Part shown: positions 1-10,670 of the stretch, in pieces
How positions within the stretch are numbered: the first letter of the stretch is position 1
Layout: each line of letters starts with the position of its first letter
Notes under the pieces: generated by a model
Database searches by the model: none
What the model saw: only the letters and a program-made list of their open reading frames with translations
Told to the model about the DNA's origin: nothing
Position numbers and translations under genes: made by a program
Assembly: GCF_003255815.1 (NCBI RefSeq)
Contig: NC_037673.1
Span: 12,671,774-12,735,773 of the forward strand
Origin: Theropithecus gelada
Lineage: Eukaryota > Chordata > Mammalia > Primates > Cercopithecidae
DNA: 64,000 bases
Direction of reading: 5' to 3'

Positions 1-160
1 CAACCCCATCAAAAAGTGGGCAAAGGATATGAATAGACATTTCTCAAAAGAAGACATTCATACAGCCAACAAACACATGAAAAAATGCTCATCATCACTG
101 GCCATCAGAGAAATGCAAATCAAAACCACAATGAGATACCATCTCACACCAGTTAGAATG
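1..160 (+). mobile_element. L1 (young, L1PA-like) ORF2 C-terminal fragment, cut by window edge
   Basis: Sense-strand L1 DNA from the C-terminal part of ORF2, which encodes the endonuclease/reverse transcriptase. It stops abruptly near 160, after the segment ending CACCAGTTAGAATG, with no 3' UTR and no poly(A) tail. The first 73 bases are identical to 17675-17747, the inverted half of another L1 here. Loss of the 3' end on this strand fits the inverted 5' half of a twin-primed insertion whose 3' half lies left of the window, but an ordinary deletion is possible. Confidence 0.9.
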
Positions 161-1545
161 TGTAAATAATTTTTAAAAGTTATTGAAATATGGGAGAATA
201 AAGAGTGAGGTTTCATTTTATTCATTTCAGACTAAAACATATAAACTAAATTTGGAAATAGCTAATTTTGGATTTGTATTTTTAGAAGACAGAGCAAATG
301 ACAGATCAAACAGTGATGCACCTAATCTGTGTTTCTGCCAGTATGACCTTAAGAGGGACATGGCTTGCAAGCATAGGAGAATCTGATGGGTGCTTTCCTG
401 AGATGATTATGGAAATGTTATGTATAAATAAATAATCAGTACATACATTTATAAAGACTTCTAATCAGGGACTATAGCATGTGTGATTGCAATCATATTC
501 TATTTATTAAGACTTGTTAATGACAATGAGACATGTTTCATAGCTAAGAGTTTTTATTCCAAAGGTTTTTCACATTATTTTATTTTTTTCTTAATTCATT
601 TAATAGTATTGTTCAAACTGATTGCTTTATTTTATTAGATTTGCAGACTGGGGACTTTATTCTTTTTCTAAGTACTAATACTGCTTACTTGTTCAAAAGA
701 AAAATATTAAATGCAACACAACACAATTTAGGACATGAATTTTAAAAAAAATGCAATCAAAAGGCAGAAAGTGATATTCCCTTGAAAGGCCCCAGTGGTA
801 ACATAACAGCTGAAACTAGCAACAATTGTGGTTCTAGTTAAGCTCATCTCATAAGCAAAATTACTTTGTGAACATCTATGCTCTAACATAAACCTGAATA
901 AAAATATTTTTTAATATACAGCTGTTACTTACAATAAGATGACTTTTCTAAAAATGAGTTTATAATGCTCTATTTCTTTATGATGTTCAAAAATCTTCAG
1001 TTACTCTATTCAAAAACTCGTAATGGAAAATGCCATAGTGTATCAAAGAAATATTAATTTCTCAAGTTATCTAAGACTATCTACTGGGTAACTCTTCATA
1101 AAATTGCGAAGTTTCATCTTAAAGTATAATCTACTTTTAGCATCTGTAGAATAACATGCCACTTTGAGTGATAGTTGCTAGACTCAGTAAATATTAAAAC
1201 AGTATTTGGAAATGTTACCTAATAAGATAGTGTTCTCTAAGCAGAATTTTGAGTGTGCAGCATGGAATGTCTGTTTAGAAGTCCATATAGTAAGTTAATG
1301 ATGCTACGGCTTTTGGCCCATTTATGGAGCCTTTATCAGGAGTTGAAACATAGAGGCTGGCGGCCTCTAACAGACTGCTCTGCTTACAACTTGCAGTGAA
1401 CTGATAAAGGATAGACTACAAGAGGAAACTTTGAGTGTATTATGTATTTTGCAGAATCACCTATTTCCTTCTTTTTGTTTACTTTTATCATCTGTAAGTG
1501 AGAATAAATCCCTATTAAAAAGAATGTGAGAAGATAGAAGGTAAT
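161..1545. other. Unassigned AT-rich sequence
   Basis: I recognise no gene, RNA or repeat family here. Short open frames (for example 183-386) have no recognisable domain and look like chance. Confidence 0.5.
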
Positions 1546-1739
1546 TGCTATGGTTTGAATGTATCCCCCTGCAAAAGCATGTGCCAGAAACCTGATCCCC
1601 AATGGAACCATGTTGGGAGGTCGACCCTAATGAGAGGTACTTAGGCCGTGAGAGAGGAGTGAATGGACTGATGCTATTATCTTTGGAGTGGATTCATTAT
1701 AAAAGAGGAAATTTGCCCCCCCACCTTTACATATACCCA

Positions 1740-1771
<32 letters not shown>

Positions 1772-1970
1772 TCCTTTCTTGCCCTCCCACCACCCACCAT
1801 GGGATGATACAGCAAGAAGGCCCTCACCAGATGCTGGGCCCTAGGGCCCTGTTTCTTGGGCTTCCCAGCCTCCAGAATTGTAAGAAATAAATTGTTGTTG
1901 TTTATAAATTACTCAATCTTATTTCTGTTCCTTACAAATTACTCAATCTAGCACAAGGTGGACTAAGGCA
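1546..1970 (+). mobile_element. Solo LTR of MaLR type (MST-like)
   Basis: Starts TGCTATGGTTTGAATG and ends GGACTAAGGCA, the termini of the MST group of ERVL-MaLR LTRs. It also holds the family's CCATGGGATGA and GCAAGAAGGCCCTCACC segments and a late AATAAA signal. The five flanking bases are gtaat on the left and ataat on the right, a 4/5 match to the 5-bp TSD expected of this class. No internal region is adjacent. A CT-rich array interrupts it. Confidence 0.85.
1741..1772. repeat. (TC)n tract inside the MST-like LTR
   Basis: Near-pure TC dinucleotide tract with one TTT interruption. It sits where MST LTRs carry a naturally CT-rich stretch, so it is an expansion of an element feature. Confidence 0.9.
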
Positions 1971-2361
1971 ATAATTCTATATACTCACAAAGGTTATTTG
2001 TAAGGAAGCAAATATGTTCTTAAGGTAGAAACTTCAGTAAAATTAAAATGTTATAGGGCATGATGCTAGTTTATCTTCTTATATTAATACAATGAGAATA
2101 AGTTATTACATGCTGCAAAATATATTTGGAAAGCAATATATGTGTTGTTATATGATGTACTCTTACTCTGGGCCAAGAAAATTTACCCACCCCATTGGTT
2201 TGACCACATGGCTTCCTTTGACCAGTGGAATGCTATTGTGAAAAATATTAACTGAGGCTTTTAATGAATTCAGCCAGTTTAACTTACTACTTGCCCTCTG
2301 GTGAATCTACTTGAGAAGAGAATGTCCAAGTGGCCTGGAGCCCGGGCTTCTGCAATAGGAA
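1971..2361. other. Mostly unassigned; possible degraded repeat at 2165-2340
   Basis: The first half is AT-rich and unrecognised. From about 2165 the text (GGCCAAGAAAATT, GACCAGTGGAATG, CTTGCCCTCTGG) loosely resembles a common old interspersed repeat, but too weakly to name. Confidence 0.3.
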
Positions 2362-3094
2362 TAATAATGGTCCCCCGAAGTCATCTATGCCCTAGTCTTA
2401 AGAATATGTGAATATGTTATCTTTCATGACAAACACAATTGCAGATGTGATTAAGGATCTTGAAATGATATGATCTTTGATTATGTGGATGGATTCAATG
2501 TAATCACAATATTTATAAGAAGAAAGAAATATACTCAGACAAAGAGAGAGAAAAGAGACACTAAGAAAGGGCTACTAACCAAGGAAGATGGGTAGACTTT
2601 AGAGACTGGAAAAGATAGGAAAGTACATTCTCCCTTAGAGGCTCTAGAAATAACACAGCCCTATCAACACTTAGTTTTTAAACCTCTTACTGCCATAACT
2701 ATCAGATAACAAATTTGCATTCTTTTAAGTCAATAAGTCTGTCGTAATTGGGTTTGTTTTTGAGACTGAGTCTCCACTCTGTCACCCAGGCTGGAGTGCA
2801 GTCGTGTAGTCTTGGCTTACTGCAACCTCCGCCTCCTGGGTTCAAGCGATTCTCCTGCCTCAGCCTCCTGAGTAGCTAGGATTACAGGCATGTGCCACCA
2901 CACCCAGCTAATTTTTTTTTTTTTTTTTGTATTATTAGTAGATACAGGGTTTCACCATGTTGGTCAGGCTGGTCTCGAATTCCTGACCTTGTGATCTGCC
3001 CGCCTCAGCCTCCCAAAGTGCTGGGATTACAGGCATGAGCCACCATGCCTGGCTGTGTGTGGTAATTTGTTAGAGTAACAATAGGAAACTAACA
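2362..3094 (+). mobile_element. Old MaLR/MLT1-type LTR, split by an Alu
   Basis: Degraded LTR with the family text TGTGAATATGTTA, GCAGATGTGATTAAGGATCTTGA and CAATGTAATCACAA, ending AATAGGAAACTAACA. The Alu at 2753-3054 is inserted near the 3' end: GTAATTG lies left of it and GTAATTTGTTAG resumes to the right. Class assignment is from memory of the consensus; the exact subfamily is not certain. Confidence 0.7.
2753..3054 (-). mobile_element. Alu (AluS-like), nested in LTR
   Basis: Full-length minus-strand Alu: poly(T) start, both arms, middle A-rich linker expanded to a T run near 2912-2928. Flanking target text (about TCTGTCGTAATTGGG and CTGTGTGTGGTAATTTG) is a diverged duplication of the host LTR, so the Alu is younger than the LTR. 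Confidence 0.95.
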
Positions 3095-3271
3095 AAGCAT
3101 CCACAAACACATAAGACAGAGACCTGAACCCAAGAGCCTGGGCCCAGGTCCACCAGATTTTGGTCTAAAAGAGATCCTAGATGAGCCGAAAAGTTTATTT
3201 GTGAAGTCGAAATTCTCTCTTTCTCTCTTTGGCTTTCTTTCTATTAAAAAGAAAAATAAATAAATAAACAA

Positions 3272-3273
3272 CC

Positions 3274-3329
<56 letters not shown>

Positions 3330-3352
3330 ATATATATATATGTATGTATGTA
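3272..3352. repeat. Compound microsatellite (CT)n-(TA)n-(TGTA)n
   Basis: About 57 bases of CT repeats with small interruptions, then TA repeats, then TGTA units. The minus-strand open frame across it reads mostly Arg-Glu and is an artefact of the repeat. Confidence 0.95.
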
Positions 3353-4940
3353 TTTTTCCTGTTTTAACAAAAACATAGGATTATAGAGAGGTACATGACA
3401 CATAGATTCTATTATAAACTTGCTGGCAGCATTACTTAATACTGCATCTTGTACCTCATTACATCATTTCATATCTGCTTATATAGATATATTTGTTCTC
3501 TTTAAGTCTACACATTATTAAACACCAAATTACATAGCCAGTGGCCAGATGAGGAATTAAATTTAGCCTAACTGTCCTTACCCTATAATGAGAGAAAATA
3601 GAATGTTGGTATAACTTAAACATGTTATAATTGAGGGAAGTTTGGATTAAAAACTAATTGTTCAGAATTTGTTAATTACAAATACACATAAATGTCAATT
3701 AATGACTAATTATCAACACTACGTCTGGCCTTAGTGGTGATGATTAAAATTTAGATGATAATTCACACCTAACTGAGAATTATATACTTTTTTTATTAAT
3801 TAGGCTGAGCTTTTTTTCTGTACTTATAGAAACAGAGAAGTAGAATTTATATGTTGGGAAAAAGGATTATTTTTGTACTATTGGTTATGTCACATGTTAA
3901 AAAGATGAGTAATTTTTAAATTTTGAATTGTGTTTATTGTGAATATCAATATAGACTATAAAGCATATATCTTTAGCTAATTCAAGAGAATGTAGGTAAT
4001 TTTATTTAAAAGATAATTAAATACGTACTTATCATTTAAGATTGCAAATTAATCTTTTAAGTCATCTGAGTTGTTAGCTTTATTTTTGCCCAAATCATAG
4101 AAAACGTTGATAAGCAAGCATTTAAAATTCAGAGCTATACTCAATATTTGTTAGTAATCTAATATTCTGATTTGGGATGAATAGAAAAATACTTAGGGGA
4201 AACAGATTAATATAGTAAAAATGTGTGAAACAGGGCCTCAATTTAACAGTTTAGCAACACTGTAACTATACTGAAGCTGTACGTTTATTTTAATTGTTTT
4301 CCTGAGGAAAAAGGATATGTATGAGCCTATCTCTTTGCATCTATCTGTCTATCTACTTATCTGTTTATCTATCTACGAAATGTTTGTTAGAGAAACTAAA
4401 TGCTAAAATCAATTTACAGGAAATAAGAATGGAAGAAAACGTGCAGAGTTATTGTGTGGGGAGGTGGCCCCTACATAGAAATGTTTCTCCACTGAATGTT
4501 CCTGTTGTACTGATGAACAAAGAAGTTCATCACAGGCCAGAAACTAAGAAAAATAAATAAATAAATAAACAACCTCTAGTGCTTTTTTGTATAATGATGA
4601 TGTAACTTTCTCCCTTCACAACACAAGGATATCAAGGTTGTTCTGTCTATAGCTCTCCCATAACCACATCACCAGATGTCCAGAGGTAACGACTTTGGTT
4701 CAGGGAATGCCCTGGGGAAGGCATTCAACCAGGATAGTGTGTGTAAACACCAAGTGATATTTTGACATGCCAACATTTCTTGAGTTACTGCAAAATATGA
4801 GTAAAGTCCTATCACATGTTAATGGACTGTGAGGACTAACTGGCTTGGATCTGCGTTTGTGTCCTTTGAGATTATCAGGTAAGTAATAATTATGTCATGA
4901 GTGGCCGAGGACTCCATGCAATTATAATGAAGATCAATAT
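3353..4940. other. Unassigned AT-rich sequence
   Basis: No gene or repeat family recognised apart from the small TATC-like array listed separately and an (AAAT)n patch near 4551-4570. Confidence 0.5.
4327..4376. repeat. Degenerate (TATC)n array
   Basis: Imperfect TATC/TGTC tetranucleotides. Confidence 0.8.
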
Positions 4941-5876
4941 TGCTTGCCATGGCCCATTGATAGGGACTGGAGCAGAGAAATTCTAAGCAGACAGGGGCAA
5001 AGCCCCACCTTCAAGCTGAAGCCTGAGATCGCAGCCCAAAGTGAGAACTTATATCTCTATTTCCCTGCTCAAATGCTGCCTTTTTCTAAATCACCCATGA
5101 CCCTACCCCCATCCCATCTTTTGCCTGTAAAGATCCCAACCTCCAGAGAGAAGCAAGTGGACCTTGAGATGACTATGGCTGGAGGTCAGAAGAGAAGCAG
5201 CTTGACTTTAGAGGGACAGCTTGATGGTGTATCTTCACAGAAGTTAGAGTTGAGTGGACTCCAGGGAAAGATTACCTACCCTTCCCCCATCCCACCCACT
5301 TCTCAGCTCCCTTTCCCACTGAGAGCCACTTTCACCGGCAATAAAATCCCCCACATGTACCATCCTTCAAGTCATTTGTGCAACCTCATTTTTCCTGGAT
5401 ATCGGAAAAGAACTCGGGAGCCACGCTTGCAGATACAAAAGGGCCCACTGAGCTGTTAACACTTAAGCTGTATACAGACGGAAGAGCTAAAAGATCACTG
5501 TGACATGGCCACTGGGGCTTCCGGAGTCACAGGCAACTCCTGGCTCCCAACTACCAGACGCTGTCACTGGGCCGCATGGAGTCTGCTCCTGCTGACCCAG
5601 AAGTGCTCACCCCAGTTCCTGCACCCATTCATCTGTGTGCTGCCTCCGGTGCGGGGTGAAGTACAGCAGGTCTGAGTGAGTGGAGTTCACTCCTGCTAGC
5701 GCCCAAGCAGCCGGCTCCTTCCAGTGCTTGTGTACTCCAGTTCCTGTCTTGTTTGCGCACATGCTCCTTCCTGCGAGGAGTTGAGAGTGGCAGGCTGAGT
5801 AAACGGGGCAATCCTGTTGCGAGTCCCACGAAGGGGTCGGGGAAATATCGTGCTTCACCATGACTAGGTCCACTCA
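4941..5876 (+). mobile_element. Probable ERV1-class LTR relic
   Basis: This stretch is clearly richer in GC and CpG than its surroundings. It shows LTR architecture: a C-rich leader, an AATAAA signal at about 5340, then TTTTCCTGGATATCGG, AACTCGGGAG and CACTGAGCTGTTAACAC, followed by a GC-rich tail. The AATAAA followed by a GAGCTGTAACAC-like segment resembles ERV1 LTRs. I cannot name the family, and both ends are approximate because I see no clean TSD. A 171-codon open frame (4944-5459) crosses the U3-like part but has no domain I recognise; I treat it as chance. Confidence 0.55.
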
Positions 5877-6550
5877 TCCTGTCTTAGGCAAAAGACCTCT
5901 TCCATTTTGGCAAATTCTCTAAAATGAGCTCCTGTGTTTGAGGATCACCATCTGTTAAGTTTCTGTCTTCCCTACTCCCACAATCCACTCGAGTTCTGTC
6001 CCACATCAACTTCATCCCTCTCTCTCTATACTTTGTTTGCAAAAACGATTTTCTTCCTATTCTTTTCGGGTACAACTTGATAGGTTATTATACCCAATGC
6101 TCTAATTATTAGCAGTTTTTCAAAATTGACTTTTTTTTTCCCTTGGAGTGGAGGAAGGGCTTAAACCCCAGACATCTCAAAATATGTGGGGACAATATGG
6201 GCTTACCATTCTTCTAATGAAATACAGAATAATTATACAAAGAAAAGAGAAAAGTCCGTTGATTATCAATTTTGTTACATTTAGTTTTAAGTGTGAATGG
6301 CATAGAGGAATATTTTCCAATAAGTTTCAGAGTTGCTATTGTTAGATATGCATAAAACGAAATTTGGCTATTAGAGATTAGCAGTCCAATTAATCAGTTT
6401 GCTGTTGACTAGAAAGTCTATATACCGAGCTAAAATTCCTAAGTCCCATAGCAAATGGGCATGGTCAGAAAGTTGGAACTTCCCTAGTTTGAAAGACGAA
6501 TATTTGCTATTTTTTTGTCTTCATCGTGTGTATTAATCACTTTACTTTTG
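5877..6550. other. Unassigned
   Basis: May include LTR-flanking sequence. No coding or repeat signature I can name. Confidence 0.4.
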
Positions 6551-6837
6551 TTTGTGTTTTGAGACGGAGTCTTGCTCTGTCGCCAGGCTGGAATGCAGTG
6601 GCATGATGTTGGCTCAACCCAACCTCCGCCTCTCGGGTTCAAGAGATTCCTGCCTCAGCCTCCCAAGTTGCTAGGTCTACAGGTATGCAACACCACGCCC
6701 AGCTATTTTTTGTATTTTTAGTAGAGATGGGGTTTCACCATGTTGGCCAGGATGGTCTCGATCTCCTGACCTCGTGATCCACCTGCCTCAGCCTCCCAAA
6801 GTGCTGGGATTACAGGCGTGAGCCACCGTGCCCGACC
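6551..6837 (-). mobile_element. Alu (AluS/Y-like)
   Basis: Minus-strand full-length Alu with an 8-bp exact TSD, TACTTTTG, at 6543-6550 and 6838-6845. Moderately diverged. Confidence 0.95.
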
Positions 6838-6845
6838 TACTTTTG

Positions 6846-8617
6846 TGTTTAAATCATAAATTATTTTTACCCTTATTATTACAGAGATGTGTACATAATT
6901 CTCAAAGTATTATCCTATATTAGTTACACTTGAAGACATAGTCTCTTATAAGTAGATGCAACTAAAATACAGTTACTTACAACTTGGAATCAATATAGCT
7001 ATAGTAAAATATTTTTGTAATATTTAGTAAAATTCAATATTGCTTTAAATATGTCAATTATGTTATTTAATATTTTAAATCATTTAATTTAAATTATTAC
7101 ATTTTAATTCATTAGTGAAATTATTACCTAAGAATTTGATATAATTTCTTAGCAGCACATTTGCTGAAGCTAATTTATGTTTGCTTCTCTCTAATTCATT
7201 GCTATCATTTATTCCTTTTGCTCTGTAAAGTAAAAATTGTGCCCCATGGAATTTATGTTATTGTATTTTTTTGCTCTCCAAAACTCTCAAAAAATAGTTT
7301 GAAGACAAATGTAAAATAACATAATAGGATTAGAATAACATAATCCAAAAAGGAGAGCCCAGCCACCTAAACATTGATTGTCCATTGGAACCTAGAGAAG
7401 TGAGAGATGCCGCCTCTTCCTAGGCCATGACCTCATTATATATTGCTGTTCAGGCACCATCAAAAGCCAAACAGTTCTCTGCAGTCTCCAGAAACTTCCA
7501 AAAAATGCATAATGTTGATCAAGAAACTCATCTGACTGATACGCAGTGTTTGTGAGTTACAAAAAATAGTTCGAAATAGCTAAAATTGGTTACTTAAGAC
7601 TGGAAACCCAGCAAAGATCTTTATGAACTTGATAATTTTTTTTTTTCTTGATTGTGGGTTTTAACCTATTAAGTTTGTTGCTGCTAATGGAATTTCCCAA
7701 ACGTTCCCAACAACAAACTCAGTCAATGAAAATAGATTCTATTTCATCTGGTGGATATGCAAGTATTTTTGATTATTTATAATAGTAATCATAATTGTAA
7801 TAATTATTAATAAGGTAAACTTAATATTTCAGGCATTTTTATTTGTGTATTACTGGGTTTATATCTTCTCTGCATTTCAATTATCAGAACAAATATAAAA
7901 AATATTTCAGTTGTACACAGTTGCGTCAACCCATAAATCATTATTAGACTGGCTTTCTACATTTTAATCAGTGCACTAACTCACATTTAATGAAAAAATA
8001 TGTATAAATAGAAAAGAAGAAATTATGTGCATATACTTTCTTGTGTTCAGAACTTTCAGGCACTGGAAAGCATGCTTATAAAATATAGGTCATGTACACA
8101 TAAACATTTTATTATATCACAATTGTTGATACATAGCATGAAATTAGCCAAATGATAATAAAACAGTTAATGCACTACTTTACAAATTAACAGTGATTTC
8201 TAATGGATTTTGCTATTTCAATAGTCTAGTTTTTAGTGCTTTTCTTTAGCAGTTAGAAAGCAAATATGATTATAGGAAAGCCCAACTTATTAGCTCCCTT
8301 AGGAAACTAATTCCTGCTTTATAGAGAAAAGTACATTAACCCTCTAAGTTTCTTGGTAGTCAAAGAAATATTTTCATATGGGTATTATGAATAAAAAATT
8401 ATATTCTATAATTCTTGAACTTTTTTAAAAGAGTGACATGTTTTACAAAAGTATAATAATATTTATATAATTTTATAATTTTCACTACGACACAATTGCT
8501 TTAAAAAATTAAACTTTATGACCTAGTTCTAGTTTATATTCTCATAATATATTGATTTTTAACGTTTTTCCTGACAGGACACTTAACTCAGTGGTTTTGT
8601 ACATCTCCAAAGACAAT
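6846..8617. other. Unassigned very AT-rich sequence
   Basis: About 1.8 kb with no recognisable gene or repeat family. A short CAGCACAT match near 7154 recalls U6 RNA but does not extend. Confidence 0.5.
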
Positions 8618-8702
8618 GACCTACTTTTGAATAAATAGTGGTCTTCTCAGATAAATTACAAGTGTAAAAGCAGTTGATATTCAGTACATTTGCATAAAGT
8701 TT
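8618..8702 (+). repeat. Copy A of a diverged 85-bp direct repeat
   Basis: Aligns without gaps to 9126-9210 at roughly 66 of 85 positions (counted by eye), sharing AAATAGTGGTC, TAAAAGCA and TGATATTCAGTA. Offset 508 bp. Confidence 0.75.
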
Positions 8703-9102
8703 TATTTTGCACAAAACACTGTGAAATACATAAATCTGTATATTATAAAATGCTTTTAAGAATGTTTTCCTCAAACACGCTAAACAATCCCTGCCATAAT
8801 TCTAGGTTTTCTTGCTAGTTTACAAACTCCATGAAAGCAGATGAATTTTCTGTTAACCTCAGAATTAGTAAAAGCATACTGAAGTCCACATTAAAATCCT
8901 TGATTTTAAACACTATTTCACTATTTAACTGAACTATCTTAATTGGTTATCTGATGGGTAAGCTGAAATAGGATACAATGAGATAAACACAATAAACTTA
9001 CTAAAATACATTTCCCAGACACAAGTCTTCTTAGTTTTATACTTGTATGATAGTATCAATATTTTTTCCTTAATCTTAATATATATAAATATATTAGATA
9101 TA

Positions 9103-9126
9103 TGTGTGTGTGTGTGTGTGTGTGTG
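9103..9126. repeat. (TG)n microsatellite
   Basis: About twelve TG units, preceded by a TA-rich run; it directly abuts copy B of the 85-bp repeat. Confidence 0.95.
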
Positions 9127-9210
9127 ACTTAAATTTGAGGAAATAGTGGTCATCTCGACTAAATTTAAAGTATAAAAGCAACTGATATTCAGTATGTTCG
9201 AATAAAGTTC
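9126..9210 (+). repeat. Copy B of a diverged 85-bp direct repeat
   Basis: Partner of 8618-8702. It is followed by several GAATAAAGT-like units (9208, 9232, 9257) and a GGCTTC/GAAGCC hairpin at 9264-9280. Confidence 0.75.
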
Positions 9211-9355
9211 ATATATATAAACTTGATATATATGAATAAAGTATAAATATATATAATAAAGTTGGCTTCGCTGTGAAGCCATATGAATATATGCATATAT
9301 GAAAAATTTGATAACTATATGAACAAAGTTGAGTAAAATTATATAGATAGATAAT

Positions 9356-9699
9356 TGATATAGACTGAATGTTTGTGTGCCTTGGAAATTCGCATGTTGA
9401 ATCCTAACCCACAATTTGATGTTATTTGGAGGTGGGTTCTTTGGGAGGTGATTAGGTTATGGAGGTGGAACCTTCAGGAATGGGATTAGTGTCCTTACAA
9501 GAGAGACCTTAGAACTTACTTTGTCTGCCCCAGGAGGATACAATGAGAATATGGCTCTCTGTAAACCAGGAAGAGGTTTATCTGACCATGTTGGCATCCT
9601 GATCTCAGACTTCCAGCCTACAGAACTGTTAGAAACAAATGTTTGTTGTTTAAGCTACCCATTCTATGGTATTTTGTCACAGCAGCCCAAACTAAGACA
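9356..9699 (+). mobile_element. MLT1-type MaLR solo LTR with perfect TSD
   Basis: Starts TGATATAGACTGAATG and ends CAGCCCAAACTAAGACA; internal text ATTTGGAGGTGGG and TGGGAGGTGATTAGGTTATG is diagnostic of MLT1A/B-like LTRs. ATAAT flanks both sides (9351-9355 and 9700-9704), an exact 5-bp TSD. No internal sequence is adjacent. Confidence 0.92.
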
Positions 9700-9829
9700 A
9701 TAATGTTTTATGTAGGAAACACAATATATAATTCAATATACGTTATATATTATACATACTTCACATATATATTTTCAGATAAATTTAATTTCAAAATTTT
9801 GAGTTGACATCTAATTGTTCATATGAGGC

Positions 9830-9976
9830 TCAGTTGTTGATATTAGCTGCTGCTGTCATTTACTAAGTGGATGCCAGGGAAGAGGCTAAACATCCTAAAA
9901 TGCCCAGGATAGTTTCCACTACAAAGAATTATCTGTTCCCAAATTTCAACAATGCTGAGGTTGGAAGTCCCTGATG
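9830..9976. mobile_element. hAT-type MITE fragment
   Basis: Text AAACATCCTAAAATGCCCAGGA, AACAAAGAATTATCTG-like and GCTGAGGTTG matches the 3' half of a common non-autonomous hAT-Charlie-type element. Family name not assigned. Confidence 0.6.
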
Positions 9977-10157
9977 TAAACAGTCACGGATGGTAAATAC
10001 TAATTCTTTTAAAATAAGGACTTACTATATAAATTTAATTGAACCAAGGTCTACAAAATACGCAGGTAAAGTTATAAAACCCAGGTAGTCCTGGAGTCCA
10101 AATTGTTGTATGTTACCAGTAGATAAAACTTGGTATTTTTAGCAATGTCAAGTGTAA

Positions 10158-10670
10158 AGGTCTTGGAGTTTGAACCACATTTTTAGGTTTATGTCAGTTA
10201 CTAATCATCACACGCCTTAGTTTACTCATCTATCAAACAGTCACAATTGAACCTACATTTAAAAAAAAATTATTTGTGTACTTTTTGAGATGGAGTCTTA
10301 TTCTGTCACCCAGACTGGAGTAAGGTAGCACAGGCTTGGCTCACGGCAACCTCTGCCTCCCAGGTTGAAGCGACTCTCCTGCCTCAGCCTCCTGAGTAGC
10401 TGGGATTACAGGCTCCACCACTATGCCTGGCTAATTTTTGTATTTTTAGTAGAGATGGAGTTTCACCATATTAGCCAGGCTGGTCTTGAACTGCTTACAT
10501 CAAGTGATCCACCCACTCACTCCTGAAGTGCTGGGATTACAGGTGTGAACCATCGAGCTCAGCCAGCACTACATTTTAGGGTTAATGTGGTATTAAATTA
10601 TCTAAAACATAAATTATTTGTATCAATGGCTGTCATGCATTAAATGCTATATAAATAGTATTATATATCC
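10158..10670 (+). mobile_element. MIR SINE, split by an Alu
   Basis: The left part contains a degraded MIR core (CCTTAGTTTACTCATCTATCAAA for the usual CCTCAGTTTCCTCATCTGTAAAA). The right part after the Alu (TTTTAGGGTTAATGTGGTATTAAAT, then ATTAAATGCTATATAAATAG) continues the MIR tail. Confidence 0.65.
10261..10564 (-). mobile_element. Old Alu nested in MIR
   Basis: Minus-strand Alu, quite diverged. Flanking CTACATTT copies (about 10253-10260 and 10569-10576) look like the TSD. Confidence 0.93.

Noticed and set aside
3089..3403. 104-codon minus-strand frame with Arg-Glu repeats
   Set aside because: Translation of a (CT)n microsatellite.
4944..5459. 171-codon open frame, the longest in the window
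   Set aside because: It lies in an LTR-like, C-rich segment and has no recognisable domain. Composition explains it.
7148..7185. U6 snRNA-like CAGCACATTTGCT motif
   Set aside because: Only about a dozen bases match and no downstream U6 sequence follows.
9094..9414. 106-codon minus-strand frame ending in His-Thr repeats
   Set aside because: Crosses the (TG)n microsatellite and AT-rich repeats; no coding signature.
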